64,000 nucleotides of DNA, taken from the NCBI RefSeq assembly GCF_007747655.1, contig NZ_CP036274.1:8122001-8186000 (forward strand), read 5' to 3'. The notes beneath the pieces were generated by a model. The model saw only the letters and a list, made by a program, of their open reading frames with translations, made no database searches and had not been told where the DNA came from. The position numbers and the translations under genes are program-made. Source of the DNA: Anatilimnocola aggregata (GTDB lineage Bacteria; Planctomycetota; Planctomycetia; Pirellulales; Pirellulaceae). Positions 16,531-24,587 of the stretch are shown here, piece after piece (the first letter of the stretch is position 1; every line of letters begins with the position of its first letter).

Positions 16531-17205
16531 TTAGGGTTTTAAGAACTCTTCCGGCTTGAGGGCTGCGGGGGTGATGCGAATCTGGCGAATGGCCCCCTGA
16601 TACCAGTGGACCTTGTTGAAGCGCACGCCGATTGAAGTCTGGCCCGCGGCCAAGGGAGTTAGTTCGATGTCAGCTGCCAGTTCTTCTTTGCCGTCGACAT
16701 AGTGCTGCATCTTCTTCGGCTGGACGACGAGCGCCGCGTGGTACCAGGGGCCGAGCGGGTGCAACGAATCTTTGGCGAATAGAGTGTGTTTTCCTTCGCC
16801 CGTTTGCAGGTAGGTATCGAGGAACCATTGTCCATCGACTGGCAGGCGAGTTTCAAAGAGGACGCGGTCTTCGCTGCCGGTGGGCTGAAAGTGCAAGTAC
16901 CGCTGCTCTTTGGGTCCGCCTGCTGCTGGGCGAAAAATGACTTCCACCGTGAATTCCTTCAATCCCGCGAGCGGATTGGTGTCGAGATACAGAGCGTCTC
17001 CTTTGCCATCGAACTCAATGGCCTTTCCTTTTTCCGTCTCAATGACCCGGGGTTTGCCGACGAGAGTTACCTTGTTTCCGCCGATCTTTTCCAAATTGTC
17101 GAGTTGCCAGACCACCGACTGCTTGGCCGGAGTTTCGGCTTGGAGCGAGAGGCTGCTAAGAGCGAGGGTCAACAAGAGGGAGAGACAAAGGTTTAGCTTC
17201 GGCAT
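16531..17205 (-). CDS. Secreted LamG/concanavalin-like protein
   Basis: 224 residues. Signal peptide LNLCLSLLLTLALSSLSLQA, then a jelly-roll pattern of the LamG_3/concanavalin-lectin type: GKAIEFDGKGDALYLDTNPL, FTVEVIFRP, PWYHAALVVQPKKMQHYVDGK and a last strand WYQGAIRQIRITP. These domains bind carbohydrate or act as structural modules in exported planctomycete proteins. Full length for a single domain. No operon partner; it is separated from the PP2C gene by a divergent 217-bp gap. Confidence 0.85.
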   Translation of the reverse strand: MPKLNLCLSLLLTLALSSLSLQAETPAKQSVVWQLDNLEKIGGNKVTLVGKPRVIETEKGKAIEFDGKGDALYLDTNPLAGLKEFTVEVIFRPAAGGPKEQRYLHFQPTGSEDRVLFETRLPVDGQWFLDTYLQTGEGKHTLFAKDSLHPLGPWYHAALVVQPKKMQHYVDGKEELAADIELTPLAAGQTSIGVRFNKVHWYQGAIRQIRITPAALKPEEFLKP

Positions 17206-17422
17206 CGACGATTCTCCTGGCAGACGCGGATTTTAGCGGAGAGCAATTTACGACTTTGCCCGAATGTACCAACTCTGCGCAGCCCCTAGTATTGCCCGCG
17301 ACTGCGCTGCCCCGCACAGCGTCGGGCTACTTTGATCGGCTGGTCAGGCGTATATTACCAGGCGCGCGGTTTGCATTACGAAGCGAACCAATTCAGTTCG
17401 CTAACGTGCGGAGTTTGCTGGC

Positions 17423-18340
17423 ATGACCCAGAATCCTGAAATGCATTCCGAAATGAAGGTCGTCAGTACTGTCGATCTCGATACGGTCGCCCCGCCCCGC
17501 GATAACCCGCCGCTGGCCGTGCGTTGCTTTGGTGCGACCGACAAAGGTCAACACCGGGCCAATAACGAAGATCAGTTTCTGGTGGCGCAGTTGGCGAAGT
17601 CGCTCCGCGTCTTGCAGACCAGTTTGCCGCAACCCAAAACGCGGCACAGCAGCGACTGCAGCCATTTGTTTATCGTGGCCGATGGCATGGGGGGACATGC
17701 GGCTGGCGAACAAGCCAGCGCGCTGGCCATCGATTCGGTCGAGACCTACATCCTGGAAGCGCTCAAGTGGTTCACGCGCGACGAAGGCGAGTCCGACGAT
17801 AAGTTGCTTTCCGACTTTCGCCAGGCCCTGGGGCATGCACACGAGCGAGTCCGTTACGAAGCGGTTGCTCACCCCGAGTTGCTCGGCATGGGAACCACGC
17901 TCACACTCGCTTACAGTTTGAACGAGGAGTTGTACGTGGCCCACGTGGGCGATAGCCGCTGCTATCTGTTTCGTGACCGCACTTTGTACAGTGTGACGCA
18001 GGATCACACACTGGTCGAAGACATGGTTCGCAAGGGTGCGTTATCGCCCGAAGAGGCCATTCATCATCGTTGGCGACATGTCATCACCAGCACTGTCGGA
18101 GGTGAATCGGCAAAGGTGCGAATCGATGTGCATCGCCTGCACTTGATGCCCGGCGACACCGTGCTGCTCTGTTCGGATGGCCTCACCGAAATGCAAACCG
18201 GCGATGAAGTGGCTGCCATTCTGCAGTCTGCACCCGATCCCGAAACTGCCTGCCGGGAATTGATCAATGCCGCCAATGCCGCGGGTGGGCGAGACAACAT
18301 TACGACCATCGTCGCCCAATATGCCCGTGGCGAGTGTTAG
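17423..18340 (+). CDS. PP2C-family serine/threonine protein phosphatase
   Basis: 305 residues. All hallmark PP2C motifs are present in order: ATDKGQHRANNEDQF, VADGMGGHAAGE (metal-binding D), MGTTLTLAY, VAHVGDSRCYLFR, ITSTVGG, LLCSDGLTEM and GGRDNITTIVA. It removes phosphate from Ser/Thr proteins in a metal-dependent way and probably opposes the many Ser/Thr kinases of planctomycetes. Cytosolic, no transmembrane segment. The N-terminal ~30 residues are extra. Confidence 0.95.
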   Translation: MTQNPEMHSEMKVVSTVDLDTVAPPRDNPPLAVRCFGATDKGQHRANNEDQFLVAQLAKSLRVLQTSLPQPKTRHSSDCSHLFIVADGMGGHAAGEQASALAIDSVETYILEALKWFTRDEGESDDKLLSDFRQALGHAHERVRYEAVAHPELLGMGTTLTLAYSLNEELYVAHVGDSRCYLFRDRTLYSVTQDHTLVEDMVRKGALSPEEAIHHRWRHVITSTVGGESAKVRIDVHRLHLMPGDTVLLCSDGLTEMQTGDEVAAILQSAPDPETACRELINAANAAGGRDNITTIVAQYARGEC

Positions 18341-18362
18341 CCAGGACAATGTTAGCTGGGCT

Positions 18363-19304
18363 TTAAGCTTTGCTGATCGACAATCCGCGGAGTTCTCGCG
18401 GCAGCGGAAAGTGAACATCTTCGAGGCGGAGCGTACGGACTTCGACCGTGGCCTGAAAGTGCTCGCGCAGATATTCGACGCACTCCTGCACGACCGACTC
18501 GGGCGCGCTGGCACCGGCCGTGATGACGACGTTTTCGACTCCTTCGAACCAGGCATCGTCCACGTCTGCTTGGCCGTCGATTAGGTAGGCCTTCACGCCA
18601 TGCTCGGTTGCCAGTTCGCGCAGCCGCTGGCTGTTCGAGCTGTTCTGGCTGCCGAGAACCAGCACCAGGTCGGCTTCGGCGGCGAGCGTGCGTACTGCCT
18701 CTTGGCGATTGGTCGTGGCGTAGCAGATGTCTTCTTTCGGCGGGCCGATGATCTGCGGAAAGCGAGCTTTGAGGCAACGAATGATGCGATTGGCATCGTC
18801 GACCGAGAGCGTCGTTTGCGTCAGATAAGCGAGCTTGGCGTCATCCGGAAAGTTGAGGGCGTTGATGTCTTCTTCGGTCTCGACCAGGATGATCGCAGCT
18901 GGTGCTTCGCCCATGGTGCCGATGACTTCGTCGTGCCCTTCGTGGCCGATCAGAAAGATGGTGTATTCTTCTTTGGCAAAGCGGATTGCCTCCAGGTGGA
19001 CCTTCGTCACTAATGGACAGGTGGCATCGATGGCCCGTAGCTGGCGGTCTTTCGCCAGTTGGCGAATGGCCGGCGAAACGCCGTGCGCCGAGAACAGCAG
19101 CGTGGAGCCGGTCGGCACGTCTTCCAGATGATTGACGAAGACGGCCCCTTTGTCTCGAAAGGTTTCGACGACGTACTTGTTGTGCACGATCTCGTGATAG
19201 ACATACACGGGGGTGCCGAAGGCCTGAATCGCCAGATCCAGGCTTTCAATCGCCATGTTCACCCCCGCGCAAAATCCGCGCGGAGCAGCCAGAATTATTC
19301 TCAT
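18363..19304 (-). CDS. ispH: 4-hydroxy-3-methylbut-2-enyl diphosphate reductase
   Basis: 313 residues from the ATG at 19304 (MRIILAAPRGFCAG); the frame extends 10 codons upstream but this is the family start. Last step of the MEP isoprenoid pathway, giving IPP and DMAPP with a [4Fe-4S] cluster. The three cluster cysteines are seen in GFCAGV, DATCPLV and DICYATTNRQ. The substrate-binding HGV, GHEGHDEV and GSQNSSNS motifs are also present. Converges with the PP2C gene. Confidence 0.97.
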   Translation of the reverse strand: MRIILAAPRGFCAGVNMAIESLDLAIQAFGTPVYVYHEIVHNKYVVETFRDKGAVFVNHLEDVPTGSTLLFSAHGVSPAIRQLAKDRQLRAIDATCPLVTKVHLEAIRFAKEEYTIFLIGHEGHDEVIGTMGEAPAAIILVETEEDINALNFPDDAKLAYLTQTTLSVDDANRIIRCLKARFPQIIGPPKEDICYATTNRQEAVRTLAAEADLVLVLGSQNSSNSQRLRELATEHGVKAYLIDGQADVDDAWFEGVENVVITAGASAPESVVQECVEYLREHFQATVEVRTLRLEDVHFPLPRELRGLSISKA

Positions 19305-19470
19305 CGCAGTGCAAGGCTCCTTACCCGGCATCATAACACGCCTCGCTTGGAGTGGCAGGAGCAGTTTAAGCGGGGTGAAGTAGAGGCCAATCTAAGAACC
19401 GCAGAACGGGGCGAGAGAATCACAGGAAAACCGCGGAGGTGAATCTTCAGAAATCGCCTGCGAAAGGCCT

Positions 19471-20109
19471 CTACTTTACCTGCCGCGCTAGCAGGCACAT
19501 CAATTCGGGTACGCTGGAGACAGCGAGTTTTTCGAAGATGTGGACGCGATGTTTCTCGACTGTCTTGGGGCTGATCCCCAGATGACGCGCGACTTCCTGC
19601 GTCGTCTTCGCGTCGATAAAGCCTTGCATCACTTGCCGCTCGCGATCGCTCAAGCGATGCAACCGGCGATGCAGATCGCCAGTCTCTGCCTTGCGACTCC
19701 GATCGGTGGCGAGGGCTTTTGTTACCTTGTCGATGAGCGCCACTTCCTCAATCGGCTTCTCGAGAAAGTCGATCGCGCCGTTGCGGATGGTTTCGACCAC
19801 AGAGGGCGTTTCAGCAAAGGCCGAGATGACAATGACCGGCAGGTTGATGTGACGCTCGTTCATCTTACGCTGCAGTTCGAGTCCACCAATGCCCGGCATT
19901 CGCAGGTCGAGCAGTAGGCACTCGTTGTCTTGCGGCACATAAACCGACAGAAAGTGCTCGGCCGAATGATAGCCCTTGGTGTGGATGCCACTGGTCGACA
20001 GCAGCAGGCCGATGGCGATCCGAAAATGCTCGTCATCGTCGACCAGATGAACGCAAGGCTCCGTGGTTAATGGGGCGTGACGGGCTGTGCGGAGTACCAA
20101 TGCGGGCAT
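19471..20109 (-). CDS. FixJ/NarL-like response regulator
   Basis: 212 residues from the ATG at 20109. Receiver domain with acidic pocket (LVDDDEHFR), phosphoacceptor in LLLDLRMPG, T/S in VISAF and lysine in FLEKP. A C-terminal LuxR-type helix-turn-helix follows (LSDRERQVMQGF, ARHLGISPKTVEKHRVHIFEKL). It starts 5 bp after the stop of the PAS histidine kinase gene, so the two form a two-component pair of FixL/FixJ-like layout. Regulated genes unknown. Confidence 0.93.
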   Translation of the reverse strand: MPALVLRTARHAPLTTEPCVHLVDDDEHFRIAIGLLLSTSGIHTKGYHSAEHFLSVYVPQDNECLLLDLRMPGIGGLELQRKMNERHINLPVIVISAFAETPSVVETIRNGAIDFLEKPIEEVALIDKVTKALATDRSRKAETGDLHRRLHRLSDRERQVMQGFIDAKTTQEVARHLGISPKTVEKHRVHIFEKLAVSSVPELMCLLARQVK

Positions 20110-20114
20110 ATTGA

Positions 20115-21791
20115 TCACAACGGTTCTTCCTGAAGAATTTGCGGTAGGACCACGCGAACAACGGTGCCGCGATCCTGGGGAATAAAGTCGATGCGGCCGT
20201 GATGCTCGTGGACAATGCTGTGAACCACGCTTAGCCCAAGACCGGTTCCGCCTGCTTTGTGCCGCGTCGTAAAAAAGGGCTCGCCTAACCGCCAGGCTTG
20301 TTCGCGGGGTATGCCGCAGCCGTCGTCGGTCACGCAGGCTTCGATCTGTCCTTCGCACAGGCCGCAGCGAACGATCACTCGCTTAGCTCCGGCCTCGATG
20401 GCGTTCCGCAGTAAGTTGACGAAGACCAACTCCACTTCCAGGGCACTGCCGCGCGCCGGCAAGGGATGATCGGCCAGTTGCACATCAATCTGGCAATTTC
20501 GTTCCGACGCATAGCTGCGAGTGATGGTCTCTGCAGCGGCAAGCACATCGCGCAGATCGAACTCGTTGTGGCTGGCCGGTTCATCGCGGCAAAAACGGAG
20601 CAAGCTCCGTACGATCTGAGTGCAGCGGCGAATGCTGCTGAGGGAGTTATCGAGGCACGTGCGCAGTAAACCCGGAGAATCGCTGGGCAGTGATCGCAGA
20701 CCCGCTTGAGTAGCAGCCAGTGCCGCGCCGAGTGGATTGTTGATCTCGTGGGCAATGCCGGCCACAAAGTTACCCAGTGTGGCCAGTCGCTCGCTGCGGC
20801 GTTCGCGATCTTCGTCTTCCTTGCGAACGGTGATGTCTTCGGCAATGCCCGCCACGCGCTCGACTTTGCCCGTCGCATCGCACACGGGAAAGGCCCGCGC
20901 GCGAACCCAACGAATCGCCCCATCAGGGCGACGAATACGAAAATCAGCTGTGGGAGAAGGACCATCGTGGTCGACATGCAGAAACGCCTGCACGCGGTGT
21001 CGATCATCTTCGTGCACTGATTTCCAGATGGCATGCTGTTCGGCACGCAGGGCATCCTCGACACGAAAGCCCCAAATGCTTTCGTAGCCTGGACTGAGAT
21101 AGATCACTCGTCCTGGCGCGCTAGTGGTGCGATCTTCAATCCAGAAGGCGGAGTCTATACTTGCTGCCAATTGCACGAGCCGGTCATGGCTTTCGCGCAA
21201 GGCCTGCTCAGCCAGACGGCGATCTTCCACTTCGGAGCTCAAACGCTGATGGATTTGCCCGCGGCCAGAAGCATCGTCCACATCTTGAGGAGTTGGCCAG
21301 GTATTGTGTACGACGAAGTCGTGGCTCTTGCGCGGCGTGATGTCGATCGCCATTCCCACACAGCCCACAATGTCACCGTCGACCGAAAGTGGCTCGAGAT
21401 ACAAGCGGTACGCTTTGCGGCGAAAGATATGATCCAGTGACGAGGCCTGTCCCAACAAGGCCTTGGCATGCGCAACGATCAGTGGCGAGTCACTGGTCAG
21501 GTCTTCGCCCAAGCAAACGCTGATGGGGGAACCGACAAGAGTCTGCAGATCGCGGCCGAAATCGCCACCGCTACCGCCCGCCGAAGCCACGGTCAATTCG
21601 CGGTCAGTGGTCCAAACCAACGCCGGCAAACGCCGCAACATCAATTGCCAGGCGAGTTCGCCCCGCTGAGTGGCCGCTGAGTTCCCCACGGGAGCCGCTG
21701 GCTGACTTACTGCAGCATTCGGTGCCAGAGTTTGAGAGAACTGCTGCTCTGCGACAATTGCCGTGCGCTTGCGAGTAGACAAGGAACGCAT
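20115..21791 (-). CDS. PAS-domain sensor histidine kinase
   Basis: 558 residues from the ATG at 21791; an ATG at 21845 is also possible. Two PAS regions are visible. A degenerate one lies in the N-terminal half (RRLPALVWTTDRELTV). A clear one lies near the middle (FWIEDRTTSAPGRVIYLSPGYESIWG, then RIRRPDGAIRWVRARAFPV and AGIAEDITVRK). The HisKA box is GIAHEINNPLGAAL and the ATPase motifs are VFVNLLRNAIEAG, DDGCGIP and TGLGLSVVHSIV. No transmembrane helix, so it is a cytosolic sensor. Directly upstream of its response regulator. Confidence 0.92.
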   Translation of the reverse strand: MRSLSTRKRTAIVAEQQFSQTLAPNAAVSQPAAPVGNSAATQRGELAWQLMLRRLPALVWTTDRELTVASAGGSGGDFGRDLQTLVGSPISVCLGEDLTSDSPLIVAHAKALLGQASSLDHIFRRKAYRLYLEPLSVDGDIVGCVGMAIDITPRKSHDFVVHNTWPTPQDVDDASGRGQIHQRLSSEVEDRRLAEQALRESHDRLVQLAASIDSAFWIEDRTTSAPGRVIYLSPGYESIWGFRVEDALRAEQHAIWKSVHEDDRHRVQAFLHVDHDGPSPTADFRIRRPDGAIRWVRARAFPVCDATGKVERVAGIAEDITVRKEDEDRERRSERLATLGNFVAGIAHEINNPLGAALAATQAGLRSLPSDSPGLLRTCLDNSLSSIRRCTQIVRSLLRFCRDEPASHNEFDLRDVLAAAETITRSYASERNCQIDVQLADHPLPARGSALEVELVFVNLLRNAIEAGAKRVIVRCGLCEGQIEACVTDDGCGIPREQAWRLGEPFFTTRHKAGGTGLGLSVVHSIVHEHHGRIDFIPQDRGTVVRVVLPQILQEEPL

Positions 21792-21845
21792 TCCTGTGCA
21801 AAGGTGATCTGCGGACCACAGGGAAAGAAAGCCATTTGCTGCCAA

Positions 21846-22651
21846 CGAACTCTAGGCTGCAGCGGTTCTTATGCGAGGGCCGAACCGAGGAGGAAATCCC
21901 TGCCAATGCGCGGGCATTGCCGCGTCTGTGTGCGGGCGGCGGGGATGGTGAGGAGGGAATGGACGGTGCGACCAGAACACCTCCCAGACCAATGGGGAAT
22001 TCCTCCATCTTCGTTGGCAGAGCGAGAAGCCGGGGTAACGTGGATTCCAGTCGATAAAACGACCTCGCTTTCCAGTTCATCACTTGCGAACTCCCAGGGC
22101 CCCAACCGGAATCCTTTCCGGAATGGTGCTCTTGGAGGGGCGGCCTGGACTTCGGCGAAGAGACACGAATCTGCCCCAGTGTCACTCGCGCGTGCCAGGC
22201 TGCCCTTTACATATTGTCAGTGTCGTCATCGTCGTGCGGACATCCACATCAGCAAACGTCCGTGATGTCTGAGGAAATTCCCGCCCCTCGTACGCCGTTG
22301 CTGCATGTATTGGCAGATATGAGTCGCGGTCAATGGGATGACGGCCCATCGACCAACAATTCGTTGCGATACAAATCCAATGTGCATAACACAGAATGTG
22401 ACAAACCGCTGACACTAGGGGATGACAGATTCAATGACAGATTCAATGACAGAACGCAGGAGCTATTGGCACGTGTTCGCCGATTTGCTGCTGATAGCAA
22501 TGAAACCTAAAGAATTCCCTCAAAAGAGGCGTTTTTAGTAATAGGATATCGGGCGCACTTTGAACGTTTTTCCGGCAAAACCTCCAAAACCAGCAAGATA
22601 TTCACTTTTGTTATCTTAGTTTCGGGATCCTTGGGCAGAAGGAGTCCGGTG
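21846..22651. other. Gap without a convincing gene
   Basis: The open frames here overlap each other on both strands and have unnatural compositions (Arg- or Ser-rich). One plus-strand frame at 22265-22510 has a start (MSEEIPAPRTP) and includes two copies of a 12-base tandem repeat (22424-22447, encoding DRFN-DRFN), but nothing supports a function. The region separates the two-component pair from the divergent degenerate regulator and probably holds both promoters. Confidence 0.4.
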
Positions 22652-23350
22652 GTGGACCATTTCGTCTGTTTGCATATCGTTGATGCGAATCCTCTCTCGC
22701 GAAACAGTCTGATCCAGATTGCGAGTCAGCTTCACTGGCGGCACCAGCTATATGAAAGTGCCGAAGCGTTTCTCGCGCGCTATCGTCCACAAGAACTGGA
22801 GTGCCTGCTGATCAGTCTAGATCAGCCTGGGATGAGTGGCCTGCAACTCATCCAGGAGGTGCGCCGGCGCTATTGGTCGGTCACCATTGTGGCAACACAT
22901 CCCTGGCCTTCGACCGCAGTCGTAGTCGATGCCATGCAAGCCGGCGCGTGCGACTTTCTCGAGCAACCATTTGATTCAGCGAGCCTGAACGAGAAGGTGA
23001 CGCGTGCCACTACCGGCGATGAACAGACCAAGCGACGTTTGCGCGAACGAACCACGCGCCTCACCACCCTCTCGGCGCGCGAGCGCGAGGTGCTCGATTT
23101 GCTGCTCGCAGCGGCGACGACGGTATGCATTGCGAACCGCTTGCAGATCAGTCCCAAAACCGTCGAAAAGCACCGCACGAACGTAATGACCAAGCTGAAC
23201 GTTGGCAGTGTGCCCGAGCTGATGAAGCTCTGGCTGCAATGCACACCCGGTGCGCTGCCGGAACTACCTGCTGCAACCCGGCAGTACGTGGTGCCTATGA
23301 GCCATCTCGGTCAGATGTTCTCGTCCCCGGCCACCATTGGAACTACGTAG
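22652..23350 (+). CDS. Response-regulator-like protein with degenerate receiver (pseudo-REC) and LuxR HTH
   Basis: 232 residues from GTG 22652, 7 bases after AAGGAG. It aligns along its length with the FixJ-like regulator at 19471-20109, but the phosphorylation site is lost. The acidic pair reads VDANP instead of VDDDE, the phosphoacceptor position is Ser (LLISLDQPG versus LLLDLRMPG), and the conserved lysine is Gln (FLEQP versus FLEKP). The DNA-binding domain is intact (LSAREREVLDLLL, ANRLQISPKTVEKHRTNVMTKL). It therefore probably acts without phosphorylation or through another signal. It diverges from the histidine kinase gene 0.8 kb away and may have arisen from a duplication of the partner regulator. 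Confidence 0.88.
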   Translation: MDHFVCLHIVDANPLSRNSLIQIASQLHWRHQLYESAEAFLARYRPQELECLLISLDQPGMSGLQLIQEVRRRYWSVTIVATHPWPSTAVVVDAMQAGACDFLEQPFDSASLNEKVTRATTGDEQTKRRLRERTTRLTTLSAREREVLDLLLAAATTVCIANRLQISPKTVEKHRTNVMTKLNVGSVPELMKLWLQCTPGALPELPAATRQYVVPMSHLGQMFSSPATIGTT

Positions 23351-23364
23351 CGAATCTCAACGAT

Positions 23365-24453
23365 TTACTTACCTGCCTTTCGATTCGGCCAGGTAGGATC
23401 TTTCGCGAGCGGCAATTGCACGGCTTTGCCCGTCGCCGCCGCCTTGTAGATCGCCAAAATCACTTCCACACTGCGGCGACCTTCGTGACCGTCGATGAGA
23501 GGCTTCGTCCCCTTCTTGATCGCCGACAAAAAGTCTTGGAACAGCTTTGTGTGGCCATGATGGCCAATCGCTTTGGGATCGGCGGCCCCACCACCGGTGT
23601 GCGTTTTGCCAGCCATGCGGGCCAGAAGTTCTTCATCGGCTTTGGTCTTTTTCGCGAACTCCCAGCGGATGATATCTTCTTCCCGCATGCAGGCGCTTCC
23701 TTGATCGCCGTGAAGTTCGATGCGTTTGAGCTCGCCCGGAAAGGCGGCAGTGCTCGCTTCGATCACGCCCAGCGCGCCACTTTTGAACTTGATCGTGGCG
23801 ACTACAACATCTTCTACTTCGATCCGCTCGTGCGCAAGTGTAGCGGTGGCGGCGGTGACTTCCGCCACCGGGCCCATGAACCACAGCAGCAGATCGAGGC
23901 TGTGAATCGCTTGATTCATCAGCGCGCCGCCGCCGTCCAGTTTCCAGGTGCCGCGCCAAGCACCACTGTCGTAATACTGCTGCGTGCGAAACCACTTCAC
24001 GTAGGCGTCGCCCAACGTCATGCGGCCGAAGCGTCCTTTGTCGATCGCCTGCTTCAGCAGCTGCGACGAATGGTGAAAGCGCGAGGGGAAAATCGTCGCC
24101 AGCGTAACGCCGGCTTGCTCGCAGGCTTTGATCATCGCATCGCAGCGTGCCAACGTAACATCCAGCGGCTTTTCGACGACCACATGCTTGCCCGCTTTGG
24201 CTGCGGCTACACAAGCTTCCATGTGCGCGCCACTGGGCGTGCAGATGCTGATGCCATCGACCCGCGGATCGGCAAGCATCGCGTCCAAGTCTTGATAGGG
24301 TTTGCAGCCGGGGATTTCAGAAGCGAACTTCTCGGCTGACTCTGCAGTCTGGCTGTAACAAGCCGTGACCGCAGCCCCTTTAATATCTGCAATGGCCCGC
24401 GCATGAAACCGGGAGATCATTCCGCAACCGACAATACCGAAACCGAATGGCAT
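23365..24453 (-). CDS. Gfo/Idh/MocA-family oxidoreductase
   Basis: 362 residues. Nucleotide-binding N-terminus (FGIVGCGMISRFHARAI) and the EKPLDVTLARCD motif with the catalytic-region lysine. The C-terminal substrate domain contains GGGALMNQAIHSLDLLLWFMG, the usual histidine-bearing helix. The family reduces or oxidises sugars and cyclitols with NAD(P). No sugar-gene neighbours indicate a substrate. Complete and of normal length. Confidence 0.93.
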   Translation of the reverse strand: MPFGFGIVGCGMISRFHARAIADIKGAAVTACYSQTAESAEKFASEIPGCKPYQDLDAMLADPRVDGISICTPSGAHMEACVAAAKAGKHVVVEKPLDVTLARCDAMIKACEQAGVTLATIFPSRFHHSSQLLKQAIDKGRFGRMTLGDAYVKWFRTQQYYDSGAWRGTWKLDGGGALMNQAIHSLDLLLWFMGPVAEVTAATATLAHERIEVEDVVVATIKFKSGALGVIEASTAAFPGELKRIELHGDQGSACMREEDIIRWEFAKKTKADEELLARMAGKTHTGGGAADPKAIGHHGHTKLFQDFLSAIKKGTKPLIDGHEGRRSVEVILAIYKAAATGKAVQLPLAKDPTWPNRKAGK

Positions 24454-24464
24454 GGTGATACTCA

Positions 24465-24497
24465 GGGGGCTAGGGACTGGGAACTAGGGACTGGGGG
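24465..24497. repeat. Dispersed GGGGGCTAGGGACT repeat, copy 1
   Basis: GGGGGCTAGGGACT followed by an imperfect repeat of CTAGGGACTGGG. The same 14 bases recur at 35817-35830. It lies just upstream of the oxidoreductase start, beside the larger inverted repeat at 24511-24587. Confidence 0.5.
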
Positions 24498-24510
24498 AAA
24501 TGCAGAACGC

Positions 24511-24587
24511 AGAAGTCAGAATGCAGAATAATACGAAAGGAGCAGCTTGGCACTTCCCTTCGTTCTGCATTCTGCATTCTCACTTCT
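24511..24587. repeat. Inverted repeat abutting the stop of the AAA+ activator gene
   Basis: Arms 24511-24528 and 24570-24587 match at 17 of 18 positions, with a 41-base loop. The right arm touches the stop codon of the minus-strand gene at 24588. It could act as a terminator or 3' mRNA-protecting stem for that gene. Simple GCATTCT/GCAGAAT repeats make up most of it. Confidence 0.5.

Noticed and set aside
22214-22510. 98-residue plus-strand frame before the degenerate regulator
   Set aside because: Ser/Asn-rich, contains a simple tandem repeat, no RBS and no recognised pattern; kept only as a remark in the gap entry.
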